Assembly (NCBI GenBank): GCA_039984715.1
Contig: JBDWUA010000016.1
Span: 558,001 to 622,000, forward strand
DNA length: 64,000 nucleotides
Direction: 5' to 3'
Source of the DNA: JABSSA01 sp039984715
GTDB lineage: Bacteria > Pseudomonadota > Alphaproteobacteria > Rhodobacterales > Rhodobacteraceae
Part shown: one piece after another, positions 17,373-26,155 of the stretch
Layout: each line of letters opens with the position of its first letter
Numbering within the stretch: position 1 is the stretch's first letter
The notes under the pieces: model-generated
Told to the model about the DNA's origin: nothing
Databases searched by the model: none
What the model saw: the letters and a program-made list of their open reading frames with translations, nothing else
Made by a program: the position numbers and the translations under genes

Positions 17373-19082
17373 TCAATATACCTCACCTGTTGCGACGGCG
17401 GCTTCAACATCAGCGATATCTGTTGGGGATAGATTGTATTCCTTTGCGGCTGTTTCTGCCGAAATATACCCGCGAGCCAGATCGCGTTTGACCAAATCAA
17501 CGGGCCTATCTGACGGGTCGCCATAGCCAGCCCCGCCGGGGAAGGCCATGATCACTTTGCGACCATGAGCCACGAACTGTTTGCCTTTGCCGTTCATGGT
17601 TGTGCCATCGTCTTGGGCAATCGTTGTCGGTGCGCCATCTTTGCCGCCGCGCCTGCCACGTGCGGGATGATCAACGCGGTCGAACATCGCTTGAATGTCG
17701 AACTCGTGCCCTTCTTGTGCCCCGACTTCCATGTATTGGCCGAGGCCACCGCGTGTCTTACCAGCACCACCTGAATCAGGACGCAGTTCCTTGCGCCAGA
17801 TGATCACAGGGCCTGCATGTTCCGTCGCCTCGATGGGCATCGTCATCACGCCGGATGGAAAGGCGGTGGCGTTAAGGCCATCATGTGCGGGCCGTGCCCC
17901 TGATCCGCCAGAGTTAAAGGTCAGAACTTCAGAGCGCCTTGCAGTCGCCGGGGCCGCAGCATCGGTGCGCGGGCGTAGGGAGACTTGGAAATTACAAAGG
18001 CAACCCGCGCCCTCGGCTGGCACTAATCCCGGCACGATTTTGTCGAAAGCGTTGAAAACAGCGTCCGGCACAAAGTGTCCAACGATATGGCGCAAGGCCA
18101 CAGGCGCGGGATGCAAGGCGTTGACGATCGAGTTCTCTGGCGCTTCAATCTCGAACGGGGCCAAGGATGCTGCATTGTTTGGGATTTCAGGCGCTATGGC
18201 GACCTTGAGGGCATAGCAGGCATAGGCCTTTGCATAAACAAGCGGGCAATTGATGCCTTTCTTGTCGAGGCCCGAAGAGCCGGTGAAGTCCGACACAATT
18301 CTGTCGCCCTCAACGCTGACTTTTACCTTCAGCGTAATGGGGCGGTCAAAGCCGTCCATTGTCATCTCGCCTGTCGCCGATTGTTGGGGCAAGGCTGCGA
18401 TCCGTTCAATGGTCGCGCGACGGGAATTTTCGAGAATAAAGTCGGCGATACCGTTCAGGTCAACAAGTTCAAACTCATCCATCATATCAACAAGTCGGCG
18501 GTGGCCGATCTCGTTGCAGGTGGCCAAAGCATAAACGTCGCCGATCAATTGATCAGGTTCACGTACGTTGCCGCGAATGATACGGGTCAAGGTTTGGTCC
18601 ACCTTCCCCTTATCCGCGAATTTCATGATCGGGATATACAGACCTTCTTCATAGACGCTGTGCGCATCTGCGCCGAAGCCGCGCCCGCCAATATCCACGA
18701 TATGTGCCGTACAGGCGAAGAAACCGACCAACGCGCCATCATGAAAGGACGGCGTAACCATAGTAATGTCGTGCAGGTGACCTGTGCCTTCCCAAGGGTC
18801 GTTGGTGATATAGACATCGCCGTCATAGATATTGTCGCGCCCAATGCGGCGGATAAAATGTGCAACTGCGTCCGCCATTGCGTTCACGTGACCCGGTGTG
18901 CCAGTGACGGCCTGAGCCAGCATATTACCTTGGACGTCATAGACCCCCGCCGACAAATCGCCCGCTTCGCGTACAGATGTCGAAAACGCCGTACGCACTA
19001 AGGCCTGCGCCTGTTCTTCGACGACCGAAATCAGACGGTTCCACATGACTTGATAGGCTACATTTGAGTGCTCTTTGGTCAT
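17373..19082 (-). CDS. hyuB: Hydantoinase B / oxoprolinase-type subunit
   Basis: A 569-residue HyuB-family subunit that works with HyuA in ATP-dependent opening of hydantoin or oxoproline-like rings, or in related acetone-carboxylase-type chemistry. Signatures include the N-terminal WNRLISVVEEQAQALVRTAFSTSVREAGDLSAGVYD, here broken by normal variation, NDPWEGTGHLHDITMV, TAHIVDIGGRG and the C-terminal GGAGYGDP. Its ATG overlaps the hyuA stop as ATGA, so the two are translationally coupled. Substrate cannot be read from sequence. Confidence 0.9.
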   Translation of the reverse strand: MTKEHSNVAYQVMWNRLISVVEEQAQALVRTAFSTSVREAGDLSAGVYDVQGNMLAQAVTGTPGHVNAMADAVAHFIRRIGRDNIYDGDVYITNDPWEGTGHLHDITMVTPSFHDGALVGFFACTAHIVDIGGRGFGADAHSVYEEGLYIPIMKFADKGKVDQTLTRIIRGNVREPDQLIGDVYALATCNEIGHRRLVDMMDEFELVDLNGIADFILENSRRATIERIAALPQQSATGEMTMDGFDRPITLKVKVSVEGDRIVSDFTGSSGLDKKGINCPLVYAKAYACYALKVAIAPEIPNNAASLAPFEIEAPENSIVNALHPAPVALRHIVGHFVPDAVFNAFDKIVPGLVPAEGAGCLCNFQVSLRPRTDAAAPATARRSEVLTFNSGGSGARPAHDGLNATAFPSGVMTMPIEATEHAGPVIIWRKELRPDSGGAGKTRGGLGQYMEVGAQEGHEFDIQAMFDRVDHPARGRRGGKDGAPTTIAQDDGTTMNGKGKQFVAHGRKVIMAFPGGAGYGDPSDRPVDLVKRDLARGYISAETAAKEYNLSPTDIADVEAAVATGEVY

Positions 19083-21166
19083 TGCAAAGCTTCCTTGGAG
19101 ATAATGTCGATGCAGCCATCTGGTTGGCGGATGGCGTCTCGGCTGGCTGGGACAATGATCGTGGTTTCATCCTCGACGACTGCGACAGGACCCGCTGCCC
19201 GTTCACCCGATTTCATGTCAAAGCGGTTGACGATATCCGCATCCAGAAATTTGGCAGATGCTGCATCAAAAAACTGGCGTGTTCCTGTGGGTACCGCCTT
19301 GTCTGCGCCAATGGTCTCGCTCATGCGTGCGACGTGTTCCGGTGGTGTGGTGGCATTCACCGACCAGACGGTTATCTCGATGTCCATCCCTTCCACCGGA
19401 CGACCAAACAGCTTTGTGTAATCTTGAATGAACCGTTCCTCAAAGTTGGCGGCGTCAGGGGCCATCGCTTGGGCTTCGGTCAGCTCAATCGGGATTTCCC
19501 AGCCCTGACCTGTGTAGCGCATGTAGACTTTGAATTCTGACAGGATCGGGCTGAGTTCATCGCAGGTGCGCACAAAATTGGTGGCCTCGGCCTTTAGATT
19601 GGACAATAGAGATTTGATCCGATCGCCATCAAAATCTGACAGTTTCATATAGACTGATCGGTTTGCTTCGAAACTGAATGGCGCTCTTAGAAACCCAATG
19701 GCAGAACCGACACCTGCGCCCGGCGGCACCAATAATCGCTCTATGCCCAATTTTTCCGCCAAGCGACCCGCATGTAGGGGGGCTGCACCGCCGAAGGCGA
19801 TCATGGTATATTCTGACAGATCCTCGCCGTTCTCGACCGCATGAACCCGCGCAGCGTTGGCCATGTTTTCATCTACAACCTCTGCTACGCCAAACGCGGC
19901 CTCAACTGGGTCCATATCAAGTATGCGACCCACATGGTTTGTAAGGGCCGATTTGGATTGATCAGGATGCAACTTGATCGTGCCACCTGCGAAGTTATCC
20001 GCGTCAAGCTTGCCCAAAACCAGATCAGCGTCCGTCACCGCTGGACGCTCTCCGCCACGGCCATAGCATGCCGGTCCCGGCTCGGACCCCGCGCTTTCGG
20101 GGCCAACGCGGATCTGGCGCAAAGTATCAACATGCGCCAATGACCCACCGCCAGCCCCGATTTCGACCATGTCGATCACAGGAATTGAGATCGGCATGCC
20201 GGAGCCCTTTTTGAACCGATAGGTGCGGGCCACTTCGAACACGCGGCTGGTTTTGGGGGTCTGATTTTTGATCAGGCAAATCTTGGCTGTTGTGCCGCCC
20301 ATGTCAAAGGACAGAACTTTATCCAACCCATAGCGCGCCGCGATGTGCGCTGCAAAAACCGCTCCACCTGCAGGGCCGGATTCAACCAAACGAACAGGAA
20401 AGTCAGCCGCATTTTGGATTGATATTATGCCACCGCCTGAATGCATCAAAAAGATACGGCATGACACGCCTTCGTGCTTCAAACGGTCCTCTAATCGACC
20501 CAGATAAGAGGCCATAAGTGGTTTGATATAGGCATTCGCGACAACTGTATTAAAGCGCTCATATTCCCGCATCTGGGGCGAGACTTCGGACGAGATGGAC
20601 ACTGCAACGTTTGGCAGTTTCTCAGCTATGACATCACGTACAAGCTGTTCGTGCGTTGGATTGAGATAGGAATGGATCAAACCGACGGCGACACTCTCGA
20701 ACCCAGCCTTGGCAATCTGATCGACGACGGCCTCTACCTCGGCTCGATCGATGTCGACAAGTATTTGACCATTGGCATCGACGCGGCCCGCAACAGTAAA
20801 GCGCATTTGCCGTGGCAACAACGGATCCGGAAGGTTCAAATTCAGATCATATTGTTCAAACCGCGACTCGGTTCGCATTTCGATTACATCGCGGAAACCT
20901 TCGGTTGTGATTAAGGCCGTCTTTGCGCCTCGTCGTTCGATCAAAGCATTTGTGGCAAGCGTTGTTCCATGAATGATCTGGTCAATTTGCGAAGGGGTAA
21001 CATTTGCCTTGGCACACACCTGGTGCATCCCATCAATGATCGCATTCTCTGGGGCGGCATAGGTTGTCAGGACCTTTGTCGAAAATGGAACTCCATCCTT
21101 TTCCAATACAACGTCAGTAAATGTGCCGCCAATATCGACGCCAAGGCGAACGGAAGGTGCTGCCAT
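19079..21166 (-). CDS. hyuA: Hydantoinase A / oxoprolinase-type subunit
   Basis: A 695-residue HyuA-family subunit with an N-terminal ASKHA-like ATPase fold. Visible are LGVDIGGTFTDVVL (phosphate loop), HGTTLATNALIERRGAKTAL, the central MHSGGGI and FDMGGTTAKICLI, and AFGGAAPLHAGRLAEKLGI. The start at 21166 is preferred because GGAG lies upstream and the protein then begins directly before the phosphate loop. It is followed by hyuB with a 4-base overlap. A LysR-type regulator gene precedes it on the same strand with a 95-base gap, which could be regulator-first operon order. Confidence 0.9.
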   Translation of the reverse strand: MAAPSVRLGVDIGGTFTDVVLEKDGVPFSTKVLTTYAAPENAIIDGMHQVCAKANVTPSQIDQIIHGTTLATNALIERRGAKTALITTEGFRDVIEMRTESRFEQYDLNLNLPDPLLPRQMRFTVAGRVDANGQILVDIDRAEVEAVVDQIAKAGFESVAVGLIHSYLNPTHEQLVRDVIAEKLPNVAVSISSEVSPQMREYERFNTVVANAYIKPLMASYLGRLEDRLKHEGVSCRIFLMHSGGGIISIQNAADFPVRLVESGPAGGAVFAAHIAARYGLDKVLSFDMGGTTAKICLIKNQTPKTSRVFEVARTYRFKKGSGMPISIPVIDMVEIGAGGGSLAHVDTLRQIRVGPESAGSEPGPACYGRGGERPAVTDADLVLGKLDADNFAGGTIKLHPDQSKSALTNHVGRILDMDPVEAAFGVAEVVDENMANAARVHAVENGEDLSEYTMIAFGGAAPLHAGRLAEKLGIERLLVPPGAGVGSAIGFLRAPFSFEANRSVYMKLSDFDGDRIKSLLSNLKAEATNFVRTCDELSPILSEFKVYMRYTGQGWEIPIELTEAQAMAPDAANFEERFIQDYTKLFGRPVEGMDIEITVWSVNATTPPEHVARMSETIGADKAVPTGTRQFFDAASAKFLDADIVNRFDMKSGERAAGPVAVVEDETTIIVPASRDAIRQPDGCIDIISKEALQ

Positions 21167-21261
21167 CTGAGGCTCCTGCAGTAAATTACACATGCAGGTG
21201 GCGCGAAAAGTGTGAAAAAATCAAATTGATTAAATTGCTCACCCCGATTAATTTTTGTGAT

Positions 21262-22161
21262 CTAGGGAAGACGCATCGCTACTTTCGCAATCTGCGCGGC
21301 CTTTTCGACATAGAGGGCCGAACGTGCTGGGGCGTAGCGGGCATAAAAGGACAAAGGTTTGGGTACCCAATCAGGTTCAACTTTATACAGATCACCTGAT
21401 GCAATCTCGGCTGTGACCAGACGTTCGGGCAACAACGCGACCCCCAATCCTTCAAGCACCATGGGCACACATGCAGACAAAGCACTGGAATGAACGATCC
21501 TTTCACTCCTCAATCCACGCTCAGTTGCAAGGTTGTGCAGGGCATCGCAAGCCTGTGTGTGTTTTGCGTGGGTTAGAACCGTCAATTCAAAAAGCTCAGT
21601 TAGGGATGGTTTCGCACTGAGGTTTTGGAACAGGTTAAAATTCACGACCCAACAATAGCGTTCTTGGCCCAATGCGTGGCTCGCAAATGTCTTTGATTTA
21701 AACGGCTCGGTTTGAAGCGCTAAATCGAGCTGTCCTTCCATCAACTTCGCATCAATCGCGTTTGATATATCGACGTCTAGCTGTATGCGTAGCTTAGGAT
21801 AGGCCTCTTTCATCAGCCGCAAGAAGCTTTGCAACCATGTGCAGGCCACAAGTTCTGTCACGCCCAATCTCAAGGTTTCTTCGATCAACTCCTGACGGCC
21901 AGCTGCTTCAATAAGAGCTTCTCCGGCCCACAGGACCTCACGCGTTTTTTTGAGTAACTTGTCGCCATCTGCTGTCAAACGCACAGAACCTGCATCGCGT
22001 ATTAACAAGGTGACATTGAGCGCCGCCTCAAGCGCGTTGATGCGAGCAGATATATTTGGTTGAGTGGTCCCAAGTGCCGAGGCTGCGGCACGAAACGTCC
22101 CAACATCAACGACGAAAGCAAACGCCTCTAGCTGTTTAAGTGTGATCTGGCTTTTGATCAT
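21262..22161 (-). CDS. LysR-type transcriptional regulator
   Basis: A 299-residue LTTR with an N-terminal winged helix-turn-helix (LKQLEAFAFVVDVGTFRAAASALGTTQPNISARINALE) and a type-2 periplasmic-binding-like effector domain. It lies directly upstream of hyuA on the same strand, not divergently as is typical, and most likely controls hyuAB. AT-rich GATTAA-containing repeats occur both upstream of its start and in the 95-base gap before hyuA, as would suit LTTR sites, but no clear T-N11-A palindrome stands out. Confidence 0.88.
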   Translation of the reverse strand: MIKSQITLKQLEAFAFVVDVGTFRAAASALGTTQPNISARINALEAALNVTLLIRDAGSVRLTADGDKLLKKTREVLWAGEALIEAAGRQELIEETLRLGVTELVACTWLQSFLRLMKEAYPKLRIQLDVDISNAIDAKLMEGQLDLALQTEPFKSKTFASHALGQERYCWVVNFNLFQNLSAKPSLTELFELTVLTHAKHTQACDALHNLATERGLRSERIVHSSALSACVPMVLEGLGVALLPERLVTAEIASGDLYKVEPDWVPKPLSFYARYAPARSALYVEKAAQIAKVAMRLP

Positions 22162-22550
22162 TTTCTGCCCAGTGATAGAAATAGTTGATGCTCAGATTAA
22201 CTTCTCTAATCGTCTGATCAAGACCGTTTCGAAGGTTTGAGGTTGTTTATAGTCCCAAGAAACGGGGCGTTTCCTCTTTTGAGCACTAGCAATTCAAATT
22301 ACCGGGATTTTCAGGTAAGCAGGTAATAAAGATCGCGCAGTGATCGCAGACTTGGTCTTTGATGTACCTAGATGCAAGCGTCGCTAATCGTCACTGGGTA
22401 GATGTGACATTGGGCGGGCTTTTTTTATTGACCATCTTCAGAGACGCCGGTTTGAAGCCTGAGTTTTTTTGGTGCCAGCCGATACCGATGCAGCAACCAG
22501 TGCGAATGGCTGCTTCTGCTCTTGGAACCAATGTGATTTAACCGAAAATC
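22162..22550. other. Divergent intergenic region LysR/bluB
   Basis: About 390 bases between the LysR and bluB starts. I looked for a cobalamin riboswitch before bluB and did not find the conserved B12-box elements. An imperfect GTCAC...GTGAC hairpin (about 22390-22410) followed by a T-rich run is present and of unknown meaning. Confidence 0.4.
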
Positions 22551-23174
22551 ATGAAGTTTACTGACCATCATATAGACGCGCTCGACGACATTCTGAAATG
22601 GCGTCGTGACGTCCGTCACTTCCGTCAAGATCCCATTGATCCAGCCGTCTTGGACCGTCTGCGTCGCAGTATGGAACGTGCGCCGTCCGTCGGCAACGCG
22701 CGTCCTTGGAGGGTCATTCAGGTGAACAGTGCTGATCACCGTTCCCGGATCGTTGAAATTTTTGAAGCTTGCAACGCGGAAGCAGCCGACACCTATGACA
22801 GCAAGGTGCGTCGCAATTACCTTGCTCTTAAACTAGCGGGATTGCGCGAAGCTCCTGTCCAACTTGCGGTATTCACTGACCAAAACGTAGCTGAAGGACG
22901 AGGGCTTGGACGCAGAACGATGCCCGAAATGCTCTCTTATTCGACTGTTATGGCAATTCACACGCTTTGGTTGGCCGCGCGTGCCGAAAATGTCGGCATG
23001 GGCTGGGTATCCATTCTTGATCCGGACAAAGTTTCCGCCGCGCTTGAGGTGCCGCCAAGTTGGTCGCTTACCGGTTATCTCTGTCTTGGTTACGCTGAAA
23101 CAGAAACCGATACACCCATCCTTCACAAAACGGGCTGGCAAAAGGATACACGAACGGAATGGCAGATTGTCTGA
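22551..23174 (+). CDS. bluB: 5,6-dimethylbenzimidazole synthase
   Basis: A 207-residue flavin-destroying nitroreductase-fold enzyme that converts FMNH2 and oxygen to dimethylbenzimidazole, the lower ligand of cobalamin. The family pattern is clear: ILKWRRDVRHFRQDP at the start, APSVGNARPWR, LALKLAGLREAPVQLAVF, GLGRRTMPEML and NVGMGWVSILDP. These positions match BluB better than generic nitroreductases. No strong ribosome binding site precedes the ATG. No other cobalamin synthesis gene is adjacent, but the window also encodes a RamA-like corrinoid reactivator 8 kb away. Confidence 0.9.
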   Translation: MKFTDHHIDALDDILKWRRDVRHFRQDPIDPAVLDRLRRSMERAPSVGNARPWRVIQVNSADHRSRIVEIFEACNAEAADTYDSKVRRNYLALKLAGLREAPVQLAVFTDQNVAEGRGLGRRTMPEMLSYSTVMAIHTLWLAARAENVGMGWVSILDPDKVSAALEVPPSWSLTGYLCLGYAETETDTPILHKTGWQKDTRTEWQIV

Positions 23175-23427
23175 GCTCAAGCTCGAACGCCGCCCCGTGG
23201 GATAGGTCAGTCATTCGCGCGATGCACATGAGCAGCCGGTTTGTCCGGCGCCGCTGACCTTGGACCAACTTCATATCATGTATTGGCAGCGCACGTCTGG
23301 TTCGACGGGTTGATCGGAAAAGATGCTGCAAAGCCGAGAACGGCAGGAACTGGCCCTTCTTTCCTAAGCTTTGCATTGCAGCTAATGTTTGGTTTGAGGC
23401 ACGTCAGCCTCAGTGAAAGGTTTTCAC

Positions 23428-24276
23428 ATGAGCAGCATTGTCTTTATTGCGGTCATCGGTGCCGCTGTTCTTCACGCGGCGTGGAATGCTCTGGTCAAAG
23501 GTGGCGCGGATAAAGCTCTGAGCATGGGAGCGGTTGTAATCGGACATATTCCTATCGCGGTCATGGCGTTGCCATTTGTACCGTTTCCCAATGTCGAAAG
23601 CCTTCCATATCTATTTGGTGGGATTATTCTTCATTTCGGGTATCAACTGTTTCTGCTGCGTTCATATCAGTTGGGGGATTTGACCCAAGTTTACCCCATT
23701 GCGCGTGGATCGGCCCCGTTGATCGTTGCGCTTTTTTCGGTGTTGGTACTTGGCATTCACCTTGAGGGGCTTGAGTTGCTAGCCATCGCGTTAATAGGTT
23801 TGGGCATCATCAGTCTGGCGCTTGTGCGTCAAAGCGATGGATTGCAAAATCGGAATGCCGCCGCATTCGCGCTGATTACGGGCCTGTTCATTGCGTCCTA
23901 TTCGCTGGTTGACGGTCTTGGTGCGCGGATCGCGGGTACGTCGCTTGGGTTCTTCTGCTGGCTGGCGATTGGAAACGGGTTCTTGATGATTGCATATCTC
24001 GGTGTGAAATCCCCGGCGACGCTTCGCGTGATCCCCCGCAAAGGATTGCCCATTTTGGTGATGGGTGGAGGTGCGTCGTTCATCGCTTATGCACTGGTCA
24101 CCTGGGCGTTTACGCAGGCCCCGATTGCTCTGGTCACAGCTTTGCGGGAAACAAGCATCGTATTTGCTCTGTTGATCGGCGTGTTCTTCCTCAAAGAGAA
24201 ACTGAGCTTGGTGAAGGTTTTTTCGACTTTTTCCACGCTACTTGGTGCGATCTTGCTGAAATACGCAAGAACATGA
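23428..24276 (+). CDS. EamA-family (DMT) transporter
   Basis: A 282-residue inner-membrane protein with about ten hydrophobic segments arranged as two EamA repeats. Typical features are the QVYPIARGSAPLIVAL segment, which ends the first repeat, and the ALRETSIVFALLIGVFFLKEKLS segment near the end, interrupted only by loop residues. Members export amino acids, metabolites or drugs. The ATG at 23428 follows AAAGG; a GTG five codons earlier is possible. Its stop overlaps a small open frame as ATGA. Confidence 0.85.
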   Translation: MSSIVFIAVIGAAVLHAAWNALVKGGADKALSMGAVVIGHIPIAVMALPFVPFPNVESLPYLFGGIILHFGYQLFLLRSYQLGDLTQVYPIARGSAPLIVALFSVLVLGIHLEGLELLAIALIGLGIISLALVRQSDGLQNRNAAAFALITGLFIASYSLVDGLGARIAGTSLGFFCWLAIGNGFLMIAYLGVKSPATLRVIPRKGLPILVMGGGASFIAYALVTWAFTQAPIALVTALRETSIVFALLIGVFFLKEKLSLVKVFSTFSTLLGAILLKYART

Positions 24277-24509
24277 GGGTCCCCAATTCACCGGACAATT
24301 TCCTTCGACTTCCAAAAACCTTGGACGGGAAAAAAGTGACAAAATTTCGTTCTATGAGGATGCGCTAAAGAAGGCCTCATCGGAGGCCCAAGCGTGGCTG
24401 CTTGCGCAAAACCTATTGAAAAATAAGGTGGTCAAGCTCAAGAAGAGGCTTGAAATTGCGAGAAGAAGACGCAACGACGTAACCAGCAATTTTGACACAA
24501 ACACCTAGC
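24273..24509 (+). pseudogene. Short coupled frame with probable frameshift, charged helical protein
   Basis: An ATG overlaps the EamA stop as ATGA. The frame reads MRVPNSPDNF and onward into a helical stretch (YEDALKKASSEAQAWLLAQ), then stops at 24482. One extra A in the A-run near 24419 would extend it through a lysine/arginine-rich helix (VVKLKKRLEIARRRR) to a stop at 24507-24509. Either a real indel or a base-calling error in the run is possible. No family recognised. Confidence 0.35.
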
Positions 24510-24527
24510 GTTCAAGAGAAGAAATTC

Positions 24528-25697
24528 ATGACACCAGCAGCACGCATTCACGCGGCGATTGACTTGATCGATCGGATACAATCAGGAGAACTGGCCGACC
24601 GTGCTATGGCAAGTTGGGGGCGCAACAATCGTTATGCTGGCTCAAAGGACAGGGCGTCGATCGCAGACATTGTCTATGAAGTCCTAAGGAAGAAGCAGAG
24701 CTTTTCCGTGTTGGGAGGAGGACAAACGGGACGCGCGCTCCTACTCGGTTTTGTCCGAGCTTCCAAACAGGACCCAGAGACCATCTTTGGAGTAGACCGT
24801 TATGCTCCGCCTAAACTGCTTGCCGAAGAACTTGTTGCGGGAGAGCAGCATGAATTTGTTGATGAGGACGCTGCAGACTTTCCCGATTGGGTTTGGCCTG
24901 AGCTAGTCCAATCCCATGGTGACAAAGCTGCAGGGATCGCAGGAGCTTTGAGAAACAGAGCACCAATCTTCGTTCGTGTTAACCTTGCCAAGCAGACCCG
25001 AGATGATGCGATAAGTGCGCTCGCCAACGAGGGAATTATTGGACAGGCCAATCCATTGTCTCCATCCGCAATTGAGGTTTTGGAAGGGGAACGGAAGATA
25101 CGAAACTCAACACTCTTCCAGTCTGGAGAGGTCGAGCTTCAGGATGCATCGTCTCAAGCGGTTGCCGACCTCGTTCCTCTTCAAACAGGGCAAAGACTGC
25201 TTGATTTTTGCGCCGGGGCAGGTGGCAAGGTTTTGGCCGTAGCTGGACGCGTCTTGGGAGATTTCTACGCTCATGATGTAGACGTACGTAGAATGAAAGA
25301 CTTGCAGCCTAGAGCAATTAGAGCAGGGGTATCTGTCAAACAAGTCGCGATTGAAGACCTAACCCGAAGTTCGCAATTTGACACAGTTCTAGTTGATGCA
25401 CCCTGTTCCGGAAGCGGGTCATGGCGCCGTGATCCACAAGGGAAGTGGTTGTTAACTGAGGAAAAACTTGATCACGTCATTCGCCTGCAAAGCGAGATCC
25501 TCGATCAAGTTTCCTCGATGGTTAGGCCCAATGGCCATCTAGTCTATGCGACATGTTCGCTGTTCAGTCGAGAGAATGGACTTCAAATAAAGGGGTTCTT
25601 GGATCGCGATGAGACATTCTCGCTTTTGTCCGAGCATCACTTTTCACCCTTGGAAGGTGGTGATGGATTTTACTGCGCGGTTCTTCGTAAGAATTAG
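24528..25697 (+). CDS. RsmB-family rRNA (cytosine-5) methyltransferase
   Basis: A 389-residue NOL1/NOP2/Sun-type SAM-dependent m5C methyltransferase. The N-terminal third resembles the NusB-like domain of RsmB. The Rossmann domain carries the SAM site LLDFCAGAGGKVLA and both active-site cysteine motifs: DAPCSGSGSWRRDP (general-base side, motif IV) and ATCSLFSRENG (nucleophile region, motif VI). ATG 24528 starts directly at the conserved TPAARIHAAIDLI segment; a TTG 12 codons earlier is weaker. Base composition and codon choice look slightly less biased than in neighbouring housekeeping genes. Confidence 0.88.
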   Translation: MTPAARIHAAIDLIDRIQSGELADRAMASWGRNNRYAGSKDRASIADIVYEVLRKKQSFSVLGGGQTGRALLLGFVRASKQDPETIFGVDRYAPPKLLAEELVAGEQHEFVDEDAADFPDWVWPELVQSHGDKAAGIAGALRNRAPIFVRVNLAKQTRDDAISALANEGIIGQANPLSPSAIEVLEGERKIRNSTLFQSGEVELQDASSQAVADLVPLQTGQRLLDFCAGAGGKVLAVAGRVLGDFYAHDVDVRRMKDLQPRAIRAGVSVKQVAIEDLTRSSQFDTVLVDAPCSGSGSWRRDPQGKWLLTEEKLDHVIRLQSEILDQVSSMVRPNGHLVYATCSLFSRENGLQIKGFLDRDETFSLLSEHHFSPLEGGDGFYCAVLRKN

Positions 25698-26155
25698 CAA
25701 ATACAATTAGGACTCTCATCGATTGAACAGCCAGCTGTTTTTTGATGGTTGGCTTTGTTCGAACGGGTTGATTTTCGCCTTGGGGCGGGCAACGAGGTCG
25801 AAATTCGGCGAGTTACTTTCGTTCCAGCGCGAAATTCTGGCATCAAGCGATGCCATTTGAGGCACCGGGCAGTGCCCTGACTTTCGTTGCATGTTCGGTG
25901 TTCTCTGCCGAAAACAAAGATTAGGCGCGCACATTCGCAGAATGCCATCCAGCTTGGGAAATTGGCAAATAAGGCCGATGGGCTGTGGATAACTTCGGGG
26001 ACGGTTTTTTCTCAGTTCACTTGACGCAAGCGGAATAAGGCCGTTAAGTCGCTCAATGCAACCTATAGTTTTATTCTCACGGTTGTTTGTCGTGAGTTTA
26101 ACAGGTGGTTAACCCTTAAGGCGGAAAAAGTAAGACTAATTGGAATCATTAGAGC
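25698..26155. other. Intergenic region upstream of cckA
   Basis: About 460 bases with no convincing gene. Short frames on both strands lack ribosome binding sites. It contains one perfect DnaA-box sequence TGTGGATAA at 25985-25993 and the CtrA-type site listed separately. A single DnaA box is not an origin. Confidence 0.4.
26098..26112 (+). promoter_or_regulatory. CtrA-binding site TTAA-N7-TTAA before cckA
   Basis: Exact match to the alphaproteobacterial CtrA full site, TTAA-CAGGTGG-TTAA, 44 bases before the cckA start codon. CckA is the kinase that drives phosphorylation of CtrA, so this would be a feedback loop. Confidence 0.6.

Noticed and set aside
18075..19001. 308-codon plus-strand frame inside hyuB
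   Set aside because: Antisense to HyuB with no ribosome binding site or domain; shadow.
22162..22550. Possible cobalamin riboswitch before bluB
   Set aside because: The B12-box and flanking conserved elements are not visible; only an imperfect hairpin is present.
25985..25993. DnaA box as a sign of a replication origin
   Set aside because: A single box without neighbours, AT-rich unwinding element or origin-linked genes.
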